Shown: piece after piece, positions 46,270 through 57,391 of the stretch | How positions within the stretch are numbered: position 1 is the first letter of the stretch | How the letters are laid out: each line of letters opens with the position of its first letter | From: Palsa-343 sp963817165 | GTDB lineage: Bacteria; Acidobacteriota; Terriglobia; Terriglobales; Acidobacteriaceae | DNA length: 64,000 nt | Assembly (NCBI GenBank): GCA_963817165.1 | Contig: CAWFNL010000024.1 | Location: forward strand, 1 to 64,000 | Direction of reading: 5' to 3' | Position numbers and translations under genes: made by a program | Notes under the pieces: model-generated | Database searches by the model: none | Seen by the model: the letters and a program-made list of their open reading frames with translations, nothing else | Told to the model about the DNA's origin: nothing

Positions 46270-48941
46270 ATGGCAACCAAAGAAGTGACACCGACGGAAA
46301 AAGCGATTCTGCCCACCATGGACGAGACGAACGGGAAAAACGGCAAGGCGTCTGGCGACGGCAACGGCTCCTACACCGGCGAGAACATCAAGGTGTTGGA
46401 GGGGCTGGAGGCGGTGCGTCTGCGGCCGGCGATGTATATCGGGTCGACGGGGGAGATGGGGCTTGCACCACCTGGTGTACGAGGTGGTGGACAACTCCGT
46501 GGACGAGGCGCTGGCGGGGTATGCGACCGGGGTGGACGTAACAATCCACGACGACAACTCGATTACGGTGACGGACGACGGGCGCGGGATTCCGGTGGAC
46601 GAGATGACGCTCGAAAACGGCGAGAAGATGGTGGCCGTCCAGGTGGTGCTGACCAAGCTGCATGCCGGGGGCAAGTTCGACACCTCGAACTACAAAGTTT
46701 CGGGCGGCCTGCACGGCGTGGGCGTGAGCTGCGTGAACGCACTGAGCGAGGCGTTCAATGTGGAGATTTGGCGGGACGGGCACACGTGGGAGCAGGATTA
46801 TGCGAAGGGCATTCCGACCACGAAGCTGAAGCAGACGGGGACGAGCAAGCGGCGGGGAACGAAGATTCACTTTCTGCCGGACAAGACGATCTTTGCGGTG
46901 ACCGAATACAACTACGACACGCTTGCGCAGCGGCTGCGGGAACTGGCGTTCCTGAACAAGGGCCTGACGATTACGCTGACCGACGAGCGCGTGACGGATG
47001 CGAAGACGGGCGAGGCGAAGAAGAACGAGTTTAAATATGCGGGCGGGATTGCGGAGTTCATTAAGCACCTGAACCGCGGCAAGCAGACGCTGCACGACAA
47101 GCCGATTGTGATGGAAGGGCTGCGCGATGGGGTGGATATGGATATCGCGCTGCAGTACAACGACGGCTACTCGGAGACGGTGTTCTGCTTTGCAAACAAC
47201 ATCAACACGGTGGATGGCGGTTCGCATCTGTCGGGGTTTAGAACGGCGCTGACGCGGACGGTGAACGCGATTGGGCAGTCGCTCGGACTGTTTAAGGACG
47301 TGAAAGAGAATCTGACCGGCGACGACGTGCGCGAAGGACTGGTCGCGGTGATCAGCGTGAAGCTGCCGCAGCCGCAGTTTGAAGGGCAGACGAAGGGCAA
47401 GCTGAATTCAGACATTGCGGGAACGGTGCAGGCGCTGGTGAACGAGCGGCTGGGCGGATATCTGGAAACGAATCCGTCGGTGGCGAAGAAGATTATCAAC
47501 AAGGCGATTGAAGCGGCGCGCGCGCGAGAAGCGGCACGCAAGGCGCGCGATTTGACGCGGCGCAAGGGCGCGCTGGATGGCGGCGGGCTGCCGGGCAAGC
47601 TGGCCGACTGCTCGGAGCGCGATCCGGACCGGTGCGAACTGTATCTGGTCGAGGGCGAGAGCGCCGGCGGGACCGCGAAGCAGGGACGGGACCGAAAGTT
47701 CCAGGCGATTCTGCCGCTGAAGGGCAAGATTCTGAACGTAGAGAAGGCGCGCTACGACAAGATGCTGGGGCACGAAGAAATCCGCGCCATGATTACGGCG
47801 CTGGGTTGCGGGATCGGGAAAGACGATTTCGACTCGACCAAGCTGCGCTACGGGAAGATTATTTTGATGACGGACGCCGATGTGGACGGGTCGCATATCC
47901 GGACGCTGCTGCTGACGTTCTTCTTCCGGCACATGCAGGAGCTGATCCGGCGCGGGAATGTGTATATTGCGCAGCCGCCGCTGTTCAAGATCAAGAAGGG
48001 TAAGCGCGAGGAGTACATCAAAGACGAGCGCGACTTTGTGCGGGTGATGGTGAAGCACGCCGCCGAGGGGATTGTGGTTCGTTATGGCCAGCCACCCCAG
48101 CGGGCCAACGGCGGGCCCGCCGGGGGCCCCGGTAACGGCGCAGCCAAGATTGAAGGCGCGGCGCTGACGAAGTTCATGGGGCAGCTGAATGAGTATCTCG
48201 GCTTCTTTGACAAAGTGAACAAGCGGATGCGGAACGAGGAAGTGACGAGTCTGCTGGCGAAGCTGGAGTTGCAGAAGCGGCCGGACTTTGAAAATGCTGC
48301 GAAGCTGGAAGCGCTGCACAAGGAGCTCGAGAAGATCCAGAAGAAATACCAGTTCAAGGGGCTGACGAAGCCGGTGCGCGAAGAAGAGCATCAGACGTGG
48401 TCGCTGAGCTTTACGGATGCGCAGGGCGCGGAGCGGAAAGTGGACTGGGCGCTGGCGTCGTCGCCGGAATACCGGCAGATGATGGCGAAGCACGCACAGA
48501 TTAAGGAATATCTGGAGCCGCCGTTTATTGTGGAGTCGGCGGCGAAGGCAGCGGCTGCGGTGGAAGCGGAAGAGGCTGAAGCAGCGGCGGGTGAGGCGAC
48601 TGAGAGCGATGCGCAGGTGGGAAAAGCTCCGGCGAAACGGGCGGCACGGGCTCCGCAGGAGCCGGTGGAGAAGCAGACGCCTCGGGAGCTTGTTCGAATA
48701 CGTGATCGAGCAGGGGCGGCGCGACTACCAGGTGCAGCGGTATAAGGGCCTGGGCGAGATGACGGCGACGCAGCTGTGGGATACGACGATGGATCCGGAG
48801 CGGCGGACGCTGCTGAGGGTGCGGCTCGAGGATATTGCGGAGACGGAGACGATCTTCACGACGCTGATGGGCGAGGATGTTGAGGCGCGGCGGAAGTTTA
48901 TTGAGGATAATGCTCTGGATGTGAAGAACCTGGATATTTAG
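46270..48941 (+). CDS. gyrB: DNA gyrase subunit B (two frameshifts)
   Basis: About 889 aa when two extra bases (near 46461 and 48692) are removed. ATP-binding GHKL domain ('GLEAVRLRPAMYIGSTGE', 'YEVVDNSVDEALAG', 'DDGRGIPV', 'GGLHGVGVSCVNALSE'), transducer ('TVDGGSHLSGFRTALTRTVN'), TOPRIM ('LYLVEGESAGGTAKQGRDRKFQAILPLKGKILNVEKA', 'IILMTDADVDGSHIRTLLLTFFFR') and C-terminal 'QRYKGLGEMTATQLWDTTMDPE'. An Ala/Glu-rich insert (about residues 755-805) precedes the end, making it longer than E. coli GyrB. Start ATG at 46270 with GGAG upstream. As gyrase is essential, the shifts are most likely sequence errors. Confidence 0.95.
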
Positions 48942-49013
48942 CGGGATTCAGCGGAAATACGGAAAGGCCGGAGAGATTCTCCGGTCTTTTTGTTTTGGTG
49001 CGGGAGGCAGGGT

Positions 49014-49470
49014 TTAGCGTGCGAATTGGCGGAGATGGTGGTCGGTGTGGAGAAAGCCCCATCTCTGCCATTCTTTTTTCGACAGCTTGCCGAAGTATGG
49101 GTGGGGCGGGGGTTGCTGCGGCGAAGCGCGTGCAGAAGTCGTGGAAGGCGGCGAGCAGCGCGGCGTGGTCGTGAAGGAATTCGATGGGTGGCGTGCCTTG
49201 CTGGTCCTGCGCGATTTCTGGCGGCGAGGGGAAACTGTGCGGCCACTGCATGGGGATATATAAGGCTGCGCATTTCATGAGCGGGCGCGGGATGCGGGTG
49301 CGGCGCGGGGCGAGGGGAATTTCGCCCAGGGCGGCGCGGAAGGCTTCCGTCATGTGGCAGATCATTTGATGGACGGACATCGAACCCCAGCGCGGAGTGT
49401 CGGAGGGCGTGAGGCGCAGCAGGCGGGATTCGAGGGAGCGCTGCGCGGCGGGGTTGGCGAGGGATTGCAT
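49014..49470 (-). CDS. DUF1569 (DinB-like) protein (one frameshift)
   Basis: About 151 aa after removing one base near 49110. It starts 'MQSLANPAAQRSLESRLLRLTPSDTPRWG' and has the motif 'MSVHQMICHMTEAFRAALGE', ending 'YFGKLSKKEWQRWGFLHTDHHLRQFAR', the usual DUF1569 C-terminus. His residues at 'HQMICH' and 'HTDHHLRQF' would form the DinB-type metal triad. It is convergent with gyrB. Function unknown; related proteins are thiol S-transferases. Confidence 0.82.
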
Positions 49471-49667
49471 CGCGGGTTCAGTTTACGCGGTGGGAATTTC
49501 TGGCAGAGCTAAGTCTTTGCCCTTTCCGCTCTGGCCTCTTTATCGGCCGCTTCGCAACCGATTCCCCTCGCTGATGAGATTTGTGCTTGGTGTGCAGTGG
49601 CCGGCTTCGGGGGGTCCCTCCACTGCGCGCCGGTTTCGTGCCTTGTTCGCTGGACGATTTTGTCGCG

Positions 49668-49748
49668 GCGCTTCGGTCGGGATGACAGTGATTTGCGCTT
49701 CGGTCGGGATGACAGTGGTTTGCGCTTCGGTCGGGATGACAGTGGTTT
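49668..49748. repeat. 27-bp tandem repeat, three copies
   Basis: Three adjoining copies of a 27-bp unit with core GCGCTTCGGTCGGGATGACA (49668-49694, 49695-49721, 49722-49748), differing at one position, ending directly at the stop of the next minus-strand gene. It lies in a gene-free stretch of 279 bp (49471-49749). Confidence 0.9.
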
Positions 49749-49749
49749 T

Positions 49750-51805
49750 TTAATTACTGAGTTTCCAGCGGAGGATGGGGAGAAGGCTGGAGCGGTCATC
49801 GGTCCAGGCGTGGAGGCCGGGGCGCGGGGGGATGGGTTGGGCGATGGCGGCCAACTGCGGCTGCGCGAAGAAGTCAGCGCGATCGGTGAGGAGAACCCAG
49901 AGGGCGCGGCTTTCGCCACGGGCGTCGTTGGCGGGGGTGTCGAAGAGGCGAGCGGTCATGCCGGTGGCGGCGGCGAGCTGCGCGACTTCGGGCGGCAGGT
50001 CGAGGTACTGATTCGAAACATGGAAGGCGAGGATGCCGCCGGGGGCGAGATGGCGGCGGTAGACGGCCATGCTCTGCGTGGTGAGCAGGTGAAGCGGGAT
50101 GGCGTCGCCGGAGAAGGCGTCGATGGCGAGGACGTCGAATTGCTGCGGCGGTTCGGCGGCGAGCGAGAGGCGGGCGTCGCCTTCGGTGATGGCGATGTTC
50201 GGCCTTGCGACTCGCGCATATAGGTGAAGAGATTTTGCGCGATGACGGGGACGGCGGGATTGATTTCGTAGAAGCGGATGCGATCGCCGGGCTGGCCGTA
50301 GGCGGCAAGGGTTCCGGCGCCGAGGCCGACGACGCCGATGTTGCGCGGGCGGCCCTGGCAGCAGAGCTGGAGAGCGAGGCCGATGCCGGAGTCGTGCGCG
50401 TAGTAAGTGGTGGGCGTTTGGCGGAAGGCGGGGGCGAACCATTGCGTTCCGTGAAGGATGTTGCCGTTGAACAATTTGCGAACGGTTAGGGCCTGCGGCG
50501 GGATTGTGGGATTCGGTGACGCGGAGCGCGCCGTAGAAATTGCGCTCTTCGAGCAGCGTGCTGCGCTGGTAGGCGATGTGCAGCATGATGACGAGTGCGA
50601 GCATGGCTGCGGTAGCAACGGCCCAGACCAGCCGCTGCGTCAATTCCGCGGGACAACGCACGAGGGCGACGGCGGCGGTGATCAGGAAGGCCAGTGCGAT
50701 GTCGTAGTTCGCGTCAAAGAGGAGCGGGCAGACGATGCCGATGAAGAAGGTTCCGGCCGCGCCTCCGGCGGCAATGAGCAGATAGAAGAGCGTCGCTTCC
50801 GAGGGTCGGCGGGGCGGAGGGCGATAGGCTTCGGCGTGGCAGAAGAGGCAGGCGAAGAAGAGCTCGGCGAGGAAGAAGCCGATGGCGAGCAGGATGGGGA
50901 GACCCATGTTGGTTTGCGAGAGCATATAGCCGAGAGCGCCGAGCATCACGAGGAGAAAGCGGGCGATGAGCCAGCGGCGATAGAGGCGCGGCGTCTCAAA
51001 AGCAACGATGAAGGTGAGCAGATAGACGACGAGGGGCAGCACCCAGAGCATGGGGATGGCGGCGATGTTTTGGGTGAGGTGACTGGTGACGGCGCAGAGC
51101 TGCATGGCGGCCGCGGCGGGAAGAAAGAACCAGAGTAGACGGGCGCGGAGGGTGGAGCGCTTTGCGGGAGGGGCGGGTGCGGATGGGGCCTGGGGTACTC
51201 CGGTGGAGGTTCGCGCGCTGAGAGCGATGGTGGCGCAGAGGATGGCGTAGAGGCCGAATCCACAGGACCAGGCGACGCGCTGGGTGGTGAGCGTGCTGTA
51301 CGGCTCGACGAGCGTGGGATAGAGGATGAGGGCGAGCAGCGATCCGGCGTTGGAGAGAGCGAAGAGACGCCAGAGGATGGCCGTTCCCTGCTGACGGGCC
51401 AGCCAGTATTGCAGCAGCGGGCTGGTGGAGGCGAGCAGGAGGAACGGCAAGCCGATGGTGAGGGTGAGCGCGCTAAAGATGGCGGTGAGGGGATGGGCCG
51501 GAGGCGCCGGCGAGGTCGGGCTGGTGCGGAGGACGAGCGTGAGCGACGGCAACGACGAGCAGGGCGATGTGCAGGATGGCGGCCTGGCGGGCGTTGGGGC
51601 GGCGGGCGAGCCAGTGGGCGTAGAGGTATCCGAGGAGCAGGGCGATTTGAAAGAAGACGAGGCAGGTGATCCAGACGGCGGAGGAGCCGCCGAGCGCGGG
51701 CAGCAGCTTTTTGGCGGACATGGGCTCGACGGCGAAGAGGAGCAGCGCGCCGAGGAAGATGGTGGCCGCATAGAGGATGCGGTTGGGCCGGGAAACTGTA
51801 TTCAT
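49750..51805 (-). CDS. Fused membrane (MFS-like) / spermidine-synthase-like protein (several frameshifts)
   Basis: About 684 aa from the ATG at 51805. The N-terminal two thirds are hydrophobic, with many TM helices starting 'ILYAATIFLGALLLFAVEPMSAKKLLPALGG', typical of this fusion family. The C-terminal methyltransferase-like Rossmann domain has 'VGLGAGTLAAYGQPGDRIRFYEINP', 'GDARLSLAAEPPQQFDVLAIDAFSGDAIPLHLLT' and 'LAPGGILAFHVSNQYLDL'. The frame breaks near 51520, 50490 and 50220. Family members are often called spermidine synthases, but their real substrate is not established. Confidence 0.85.
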
Positions 51806-52017
51806 GGTGACAGGCCAGGCTATCACGAGGGCCGGGTGGGGCGATTGGTTCGCAGGCGGGAGAGTGAGCGAATCGGACGTATGGCGCGTCTTATTGGATT
51901 GAGGCGAAGCTGCACGCGTGTGCGGACGAGCGCGCAGGGAACGCTTCCGAGGCTGGTGCAGCAGCCGTTTCGCCGGATTTTGGAGTAGGATAACCCTCGC
52001 AGGACGATCAAAAAGCC

Positions 52018-52553
52018 ATGAAATCTTTCACTGAATTCCTGATGAAGAAGAACCGGAGCGGGCGGAGCGCAGAAGCCGGCTTTACGCTGATGGAACTGCT
52101 GATCGTGATCTCGATCATGCTGATCCTGATGATGATCGCGATTCCGAACATGCTGAACCTGAAGGCGCAGGCGAATGAGGCATCGGCGCTGCAGTCGCTG
52201 CGGGCGATTCATGAAGCGGAGATGCAGTATCACGATCAACTTCCCGGCGAACGGGTTTGCGTGCTCGCTGGCATGCGCTGGGAGGGAACGCCTCGTCGGG
52301 ACCGCCGACGGCGACGTCCGCGCAGGTGCTGCAGGCGGATCTGGCGAGCGGGTAAAAGTCGGGCTACATCTTCAACATCACGAACTGCACGAAGACGACG
52401 GTGAATAACCAGGACAACTACAACAGCTATGAAGTGACGGCGGTGCCGCAGGCCGTGGGCAAGACGGGGCACAATGGATTCTGCCTGGACATGAGCGGAA
52501 CGATTTTGAAGGATCCGACGGGCGGGACGAACTGCACGGTGCCGATCCAGTAG
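52018..52553 (+). CDS. Type IV pilin-like protein (two frameshifts)
   Basis: About 177 aa when corrected. A type III prepilin signal with cleavage after G in 'AEAGFTLMELLIVISIMLILMMIAIPNML' (Phe+1, Glu+5) is followed by the conserved helix 'NEASALQSLRAIHEAEMQYH'. After shifts near 52230 and 52355 the globular part contains 'FPANGFACSLA', 'GYIFNITNCTKTTVNN', 'YEVTAVPQAVGKTGHNGFCLDMSGTI' and ends CTVPIQ, with a Cys pair that may form a loop. It is likely a substrate of the PilB/C/M/N/O machinery at 58.7-64 kb. Confidence 0.82.
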
Positions 52554-52555
52554 GA

Positions 52556-52630
52556 CAGGTGCCAGGTGTTAGCGGGCTAGGGATAGGTGTAGGGACTAGG
52601 GACTAGGTGCTAGGGACTAGGTGCTAGTTG
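52556..52630. repeat. Heptamer-rich intergenic repeats
   Basis: Runs of GGGACTA/GGTGCTA (tagggactagggactaggt type) follow the pilin stop. Similar 7-mer runs follow other stops at 35783, 40273, 43086 and 59900. Confidence 0.6.
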
Positions 52631-52646
52631 CCTGGTTTCAGGTGAA

Positions 52647-53360
52647 TTGGGATTGACGAATACAAATACGAAAACATGGAGCCGCCAGTTGGTGTTGAAC
52701 CGCTGGCGGTTTTCCTTTTTGGTTGCGGTGGTGATGGCGCTGGCGACTGCAAACGCGTTGGCGCAGAGCGGCGCTGGTTTGACGGCGGCTGAGATGGCGG
52801 CGCGCGTTGACCGGCATTACAACGCGCTGCATTCGCTGGAGGTCCACTTTGTGCAGCGGTATGAGGGCATGGGGATGGTCCGGAAGGAATCGGGCGTGCT
52901 GCTGCTGAAGAAGCCGGGCAAGATGCGATGGACGTATACCGATCCGGACGGGAAGCTGTTTTTGCTGGATGGGCGGTTTGGGTATTTCTACTCGCCGGGC
53001 GAGACGGAGGCGCAGAAGGTAGATGAGAAAAAGCTGGACGATCTGCGCTCGCCGCTGCGTTTTCTGCTGGGTCACACGGAGCTGGAAAAGGAACTGTCCG
53101 GGTTACAAATGACGCCGGATGGGAATGGAAACTATGTGCTGACGGGCGTGCCGAAGGGGCTGGAGCAGCGGGTGAGCGCGCTGAAGATTACAGCGTCGGC
53201 GGATGGAACGATTCGGGCGATGGAGATTGATGAGACAGACGGAGTGGTGAACCGTTTCGCATTCAGCGGTGAGCTGGCGAATGCGCCGGCTCCGAACGCA
53301 GCCTTCGTCTTTACGCCGCCGGCGGGCGTGCATATTGTGACGGGTGAACCTCCGGTTTGA
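52647..53360 (+). CDS. lolA: Outer-membrane lipoprotein carrier protein LolA-like
   Basis: About 237 aa; a TTG at 52647 is a weak start and a later one within the signal region is possible. Signal peptide 'FSFLVAVVMALATANALAQ'. LolA fold: 'AARVDRHYNALHSLEVHFVQRYEGMGMVRKESGVLLLKKPGKMRWTYTDPDGKLFLLDGRFGYFYSPGETEAQ', later 'PLRFLLGHTELEKEL' and 'MEIDETDGVVNRFAFSG'. LolA shuttles lipoproteins across the periplasm. It is also common beside acidobacterial envelope genes. No LolB or LolCDE nearby. Confidence 0.88.
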   Translation: MGLTNTNTKTWSRQLVLNRWRFSFLVAVVMALATANALAQSGAGLTAAEMAARVDRHYNALHSLEVHFVQRYEGMGMVRKESGVLLLKKPGKMRWTYTDPDGKLFLLDGRFGYFYSPGETEAQKVDEKKLDDLRSPLRFLLGHTELEKELSGLQMTPDGNGNYVLTGVPKGLEQRVSALKITASADGTIRAMEIDETDGVVNRFAFSGELANAPAPNAAFVFTPPAGVHIVTGEPPV

Positions 53361-53456
53361 CGCGGTGACGGCGGCGCGAGACGCACACTTTATTTCTGCG
53401 ATGGGGCGAAACTTGCCTGCCTGCTGAAACGTTATCTACGTGTTAGGGAGGCATCT

Positions 53457-54156
53457 ATGATCTCCGCAACACGCAACACTCTTTGCATGATTCTTGTCTG
53501 GTTGATGGCGATGGCTCCGGCGTTGCCGGCGCAGCAAACAGGCACACCGGCCGCGCCCGCGCCGACGCCGATCAACACTCCGGCGCCCATTCCGGAACAG
53601 ATTCGCTCGGCGCATCGAATCTTCGTCTCGAATGGCGGGGGGAGCAACTACTTCAACATCTACACGGACGGCCCGGACCGGGCTTATAACTCTTTTTACG
53701 CGGAATTGCAGCAGGAGAACCGGTACCAACTGGTGGGATCGCCGTCGCAGGCGGATTTGATTATTGAAATTCGGGCCATTGCACCGGCGGACGGCGAGTA
53801 TCGCGGGGCGGTGGACTACAATCCACAGCTGATTCTGAGCATTCAGGACCCGCAAGACGCATGCGGTGCTGTGGACGACGAGTGCGAACGTGCGCGCGGT
53901 TGGGCTGCAGGCCAGCCGCGACCGGAAATTCGATGCATCGGTGGCCGTGCTGGTGGACCGGCTGGACCAGGTGACGGGACAGACGCTGACCAAGACGCAG
54001 CAGAAGGCGATGAACGAAAATACGCGGACTCCGAGGGCCGTCAAGGTATTTATTGTGGTGGCGCTTGCGGTGGGAGCCGGGATGACGGGCTATGGAATTT
54101 ACCGGGTGACGCATCCGCCGTCGTTGCCGCCGCTGCCGCAACCGGCTACGCGGTAG
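53457..54156 (+). CDS. Secreted protein with C-terminal TM helix, function unknown (one frameshift)
   Basis: About 232 aa after removing one base near 53860. Signal peptide 'MILVWLMAMAPALPAQQ', a Pro/Ala/Thr-rich linker, then 'SAHRIFVSNGGGSNYFNIYTDGPDRAYNSFYAELQQENRYQLVGSPSQADLIIEIRAI', 'YNPQLILSIQDP', 'SRDRKFDASVAVLVDRLDQVTGQ', and a TM helix near the end ('VFIVVALAVGAGMTGYGIYRV'). The core resembles the CsgG/ABC-like 'IYV' lipoprotein fold but I cannot name a family. It is followed by the kinase gene. Confidence 0.7.
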
Positions 54157-54276
54157 CTGATCCTGCCAGGTTGATCCGATGGTGGCGCTGCGGGACGAGT
54201 GAGGGGCGAGGTAACCAGGCGCGCGAAACCGTCGTAACTTCCTGATTAATCAGCGATTTTCGCGGAAGAGTTCGCC

Positions 54277-54282
54277 TATAAT
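54277..54282 (+). promoter_or_regulatory. -10 box of kinase 3, predicted leaderless
   Basis: Perfect TATAAT ending 7 nt before the ATG at 54290; no ribosome site can fit between. The -35 is weak. It parallels the promoters of kinases 1 and 2. Confidence 0.6.
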
Positions 54283-54289
54283 CTGCCAG

Positions 54290-56897
54290 ATGTCATTGGC
54301 ACCGGGCTCTCGCTTAGGCGATTACGAGATTGTGGCGCCGTTGGGCGCAGGCGGCATGGGCGAGGTGTACCGCGCTCGTGACGCGCGGCTGGGTCGCGAA
54401 GTCGCGATCAAGGTGCTGCCCGAATATTTCTCCAAAGATCCCGATGCGGCTGGCTCGGTTTGAGCAGGAGGCGCGCGCAGCGGCGGCGCTGAATCACCCC
54501 AACATTTTGGTGGTCTACCAGATGGGGACATGGGAGGGCTTTCCCTATCTGGTGGCGGAGTTGCTGGAAGGCGAGACGCTGCGGGAGCGGCTGAATCGCG
54601 GGCCGCTGCCGCTGCGTAAGGTGATCGACTACGGCGTGCAGATCGCGCGGGGCCTGGAAGCGGCGCACCGCAAGGGGATCGTCCATCGGGATCTGAAGCC
54701 GGAGAACTTGCTGCTGACGAAAGACGGGCACGTCAAGATTCTGGATTTCGGTTTGGCGCGGATGACGCAATCGGAAGGCGCGGAGGTGAACGAGGCAGCG
54801 ACCTTCGGCGGCGGCGCGGTCCAGATGGGGACGGTGGGGTATATGTCGCCGGAGCAGGTGCGGGGACTGCCGACGAATCCGCAGTCGGACATTTTTTCGT
54901 TCACCGTGATTTTGCGCGAGATGCTGACGGGGCAGCGGACGTTCCAGAAGGGGACGTCGGTGGAGACGATGACGGCGATTCTGAACGAAGAGCCGCCGCC
55001 GATTGGGGATGATCGCGCCGCATGTGCCGCCGGGCTTGCAGAAGATTTTGTATCGCGGGACTGGATAAAGATCCGGATCATCGATTTCAGACGGCGTCGG
55101 ACCTGGCGTTCGCGCTGGAAGCGATTGTCGGACGCGGCGACGCGGACCGTGCCGGTGCGTTATGTGACGCCGAAGGAACGAGCGACCCGACAGCGCAATT
55201 TAACGGGCGGGGTCTTGCTGGCGGTGATCGCTCGGCTGGGGCTGCTGGTGTATTGGGCAGCGCGGCCAGAGCCTGCTCCTGCGGTTTCGAATTACGCGCA
55301 GCTGACCCATGACGGCGGGCAGAAGACGCTGATTGGGACGGATGGGGCGCGGCTGTATCTGAGCATCATCACGTCGGCGGTGCAGCGGATTGCCGCGATG
55401 CCGGTGGCGGGAGGCGAGCCGAGTGATGATGCGATGCCGTCGCCGAACATGGAGCCGGTGGGCCTGGCAGCGGATGGTTCGTCATTCCTGGTGGTGCAGG
55501 GTAGCGGGGTTCCATTCCGCGGAGCGCTGTGGAGTTTGCCGGTGCTCGGAGGCTCTCCGCGACGGCTGGGAGAGACGGTTGGAGATGCGGCAGCGTGGTC
55601 GGCGGATGGGCAGAAGCTGGCGTATGGCGACGGCGGGAATTTGTATGTGGCGAAAGCCGACGGCACGGAGCCGCACAAGATTCTGACGGTGGAAAGTTTG
55701 GTGGATGACCTGGTGTGGTCTCCGGACGGCAGCCATCTGCGGTTTGGGACGTCGCAGGCCATTGGATCGAGCATTGGGCAGCACATGCTTTGGGAGGTGG
55801 CTGCGGATGGCTCGGGGCTGCATCGGCTGATGCCGGGATGGCATACGCCACCGGATGAATGCTGCGGGACGTGGAGCGCGGATGGGAAGTTTTTTGTGTT
55901 CGAGTCGCAGGGGCAGATTTGGGCGCTGCCACGGAGACCGGGGTTTTTGCATTCCGCTGCGGCACCGATTGCGCTGACGTCGAGCCCGATGTCGCTGTCG
56001 TCGCCGGTCGTGAGCAAGGACGGGCGGAAGCTGTTTGTGGTGGGCGCGACGTATCGCGGAGAGCTGACGCGCTACGATGTGCGGTCGCGGGAATTTGTGC
56101 CGTTTCTCGACGGGATTTCGGCGGAGTATGTTTCGTTTTCGAGCGATGGGCAGTGGGCGGCGTATGTTTCTTATCCTGAGGGGACGTTGTGGCGTTGCCG
56201 CGTGGACGGGAGCGAGCGGCTGCAACTGACGTCGCCGCCGCTGCATGCAGTGCTGCCGCGCTGGTCGCCGGATGGGAAGACGCTGGTGTTTTTTGAGTTT
56301 GCGGTGAGCTCGACGCAGCCGGGGCGGATCTATGAGGTACCGTCGGCGGGCGGGAGCGTGACGGAACTGATGCCGAACGACCAGCAGAACCAGATGGATC
56401 CGAACTGGTCGCCGGATGGGAAGAGGATTGTGTTCTCGGGCAGTCCGACGGATGCGGCAACGGCAAAGACTCCGGCATCGATTCGCATTTTGGATGTCGC
56501 GACGGGGCAGGTGTCCGTGCTGCCGGGATCGCAGGGATTGTTTTCGCCGCGGTGGTCGCCGGATGGGCGATCGATTGCGGCGATGAGCGCGGATTCGAGC
56601 ACGCTGCTGCTGTTTGATCTGGCGACACAGAATTGGAGCGAGGTGGCGCGGGGGACGTTTGGGTGGATTAACTGGTCGAAGGATGGGCAGTTTATTGAGT
56701 TTCCTGGATTTCACCGGGAAGGGTCGGTGGTGCGGGTGCGGATGGCGGACCACACGACGGAACGCGTGGCGGACCTGACGAATTTTGTGACGACTGGACA
56801 GTATGGTGGATCGCTGGCGCTGGCTCCGGATGATTCGCCGCTGCTGCTGCGGGACCGGGGCACGCAGGATGTGTATGCGCTGGACTGGACGGAGTAG
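54290..56897 (+). CDS. Ser/Thr protein kinase with TolB-like beta-propeller (about three frameshifts)
   Basis: About 868 aa from the ATG at 54290. Kinase: 'LGDYEIVAPLGAGGMGEVYRARDARLGREVAIKVLPE', then after a shift near 54445 'RLARFEQEARAAAALNHPNILVVYQMG', 'VHRDLKPENLLLT', 'DFGLARM', 'GTVGYMSPEQVRG'; shifts near 55015 and 55120 restore 'GLDKDPDHRFQTASDLAFALE'. A TM helix ('LLAVIARLGLLVYWAA') leads to a propeller with repeated 'WSPDGK', 'WSADGK', 'SPDGSHLRFG'. It belongs to a different kinase subgroup from the tandem pair at 37-43 kb ('DLKPEN' against 'DIKPAN'). Confidence 0.9.
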
Positions 56898-56919
56898 GTG
56901 GCTGGATAGAAGTGCGCAA

Positions 56920-57298
56920 TCATCCTGCTTTACGCATTTTGCGATTCTGTTCGACGCGCATTTCCTCACGAATTTCCTGAATAAGGCGCGGAATATCTTC
57001 TTCAGTGTAGCCTTTTGGATTGCGGGTCGCCGCATAAGCGCGCACGCCTTCCACCACTTGCTGCGCGTTCAAGTTGCCAGGCGCGCAGGGCCTCGCGGAA
57101 GACTTCGCTCATGGTGCGGCTTTCCTGTTTGGCGATGGCTTCGGCGCGGGCGGCGAGGTCGGGAGGTAGGCTGATGGTGAAGACCCGAGACTTGCGGGGC
57201 TTCGCGGTTTTCTTCGCTGCGGGCTTCTTCGCTGCGGCCTTCTTTGCTCGAGTGCGGGCGGGCTTGGGCGGGGATTTTTTGGCTGGTTTGGCTGGCAT
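56920..57298 (-). CDS. Ribbon-helix-helix (CopG-like) protein with Lys/Ala/Pro histone-H1-like tail (one frameshift)
   Basis: About 125 aa after removing one base near 57072. Residues 1-36 are a Lys/Ala/Pro tail of the 'KKAAAKKPAAKKTAKP' type, as in bacterial H1-like proteins. Residues about 37-80 are an RHH DNA-binding domain: 'RVFTISLPPDLAARAEAIAKQESRTMSEVFREALRAWQLE'. The end reads 'VRAYAATRNPKGYTEEDIPRLIQEIREE'. It may be a DNA-binding antitoxin without a toxin partner, or a chromatin-like regulator. The upstream sequence has TTGTAT-N17-TAATAT ending 6 nt before the ATG, so this mRNA too may be leaderless. Confidence 0.75.
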
Positions 57299-57391
57299 GG
57301 AGGAATATTACAGCGTAATGGATTGTCATACAATGATGCCGCGGAGGCAACGGTACATGGGTAATAGGTCCGGCAGGATGATGCGCATGAT

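Noticed and set aside
46270..48941. Programmed frameshifting in gyrB and the pilus genes
   Set aside because: No slippery heptamers or stimulatory hairpins at the shifts, and the same kind of break occurs in unrelated genes; sequence error explains it better.
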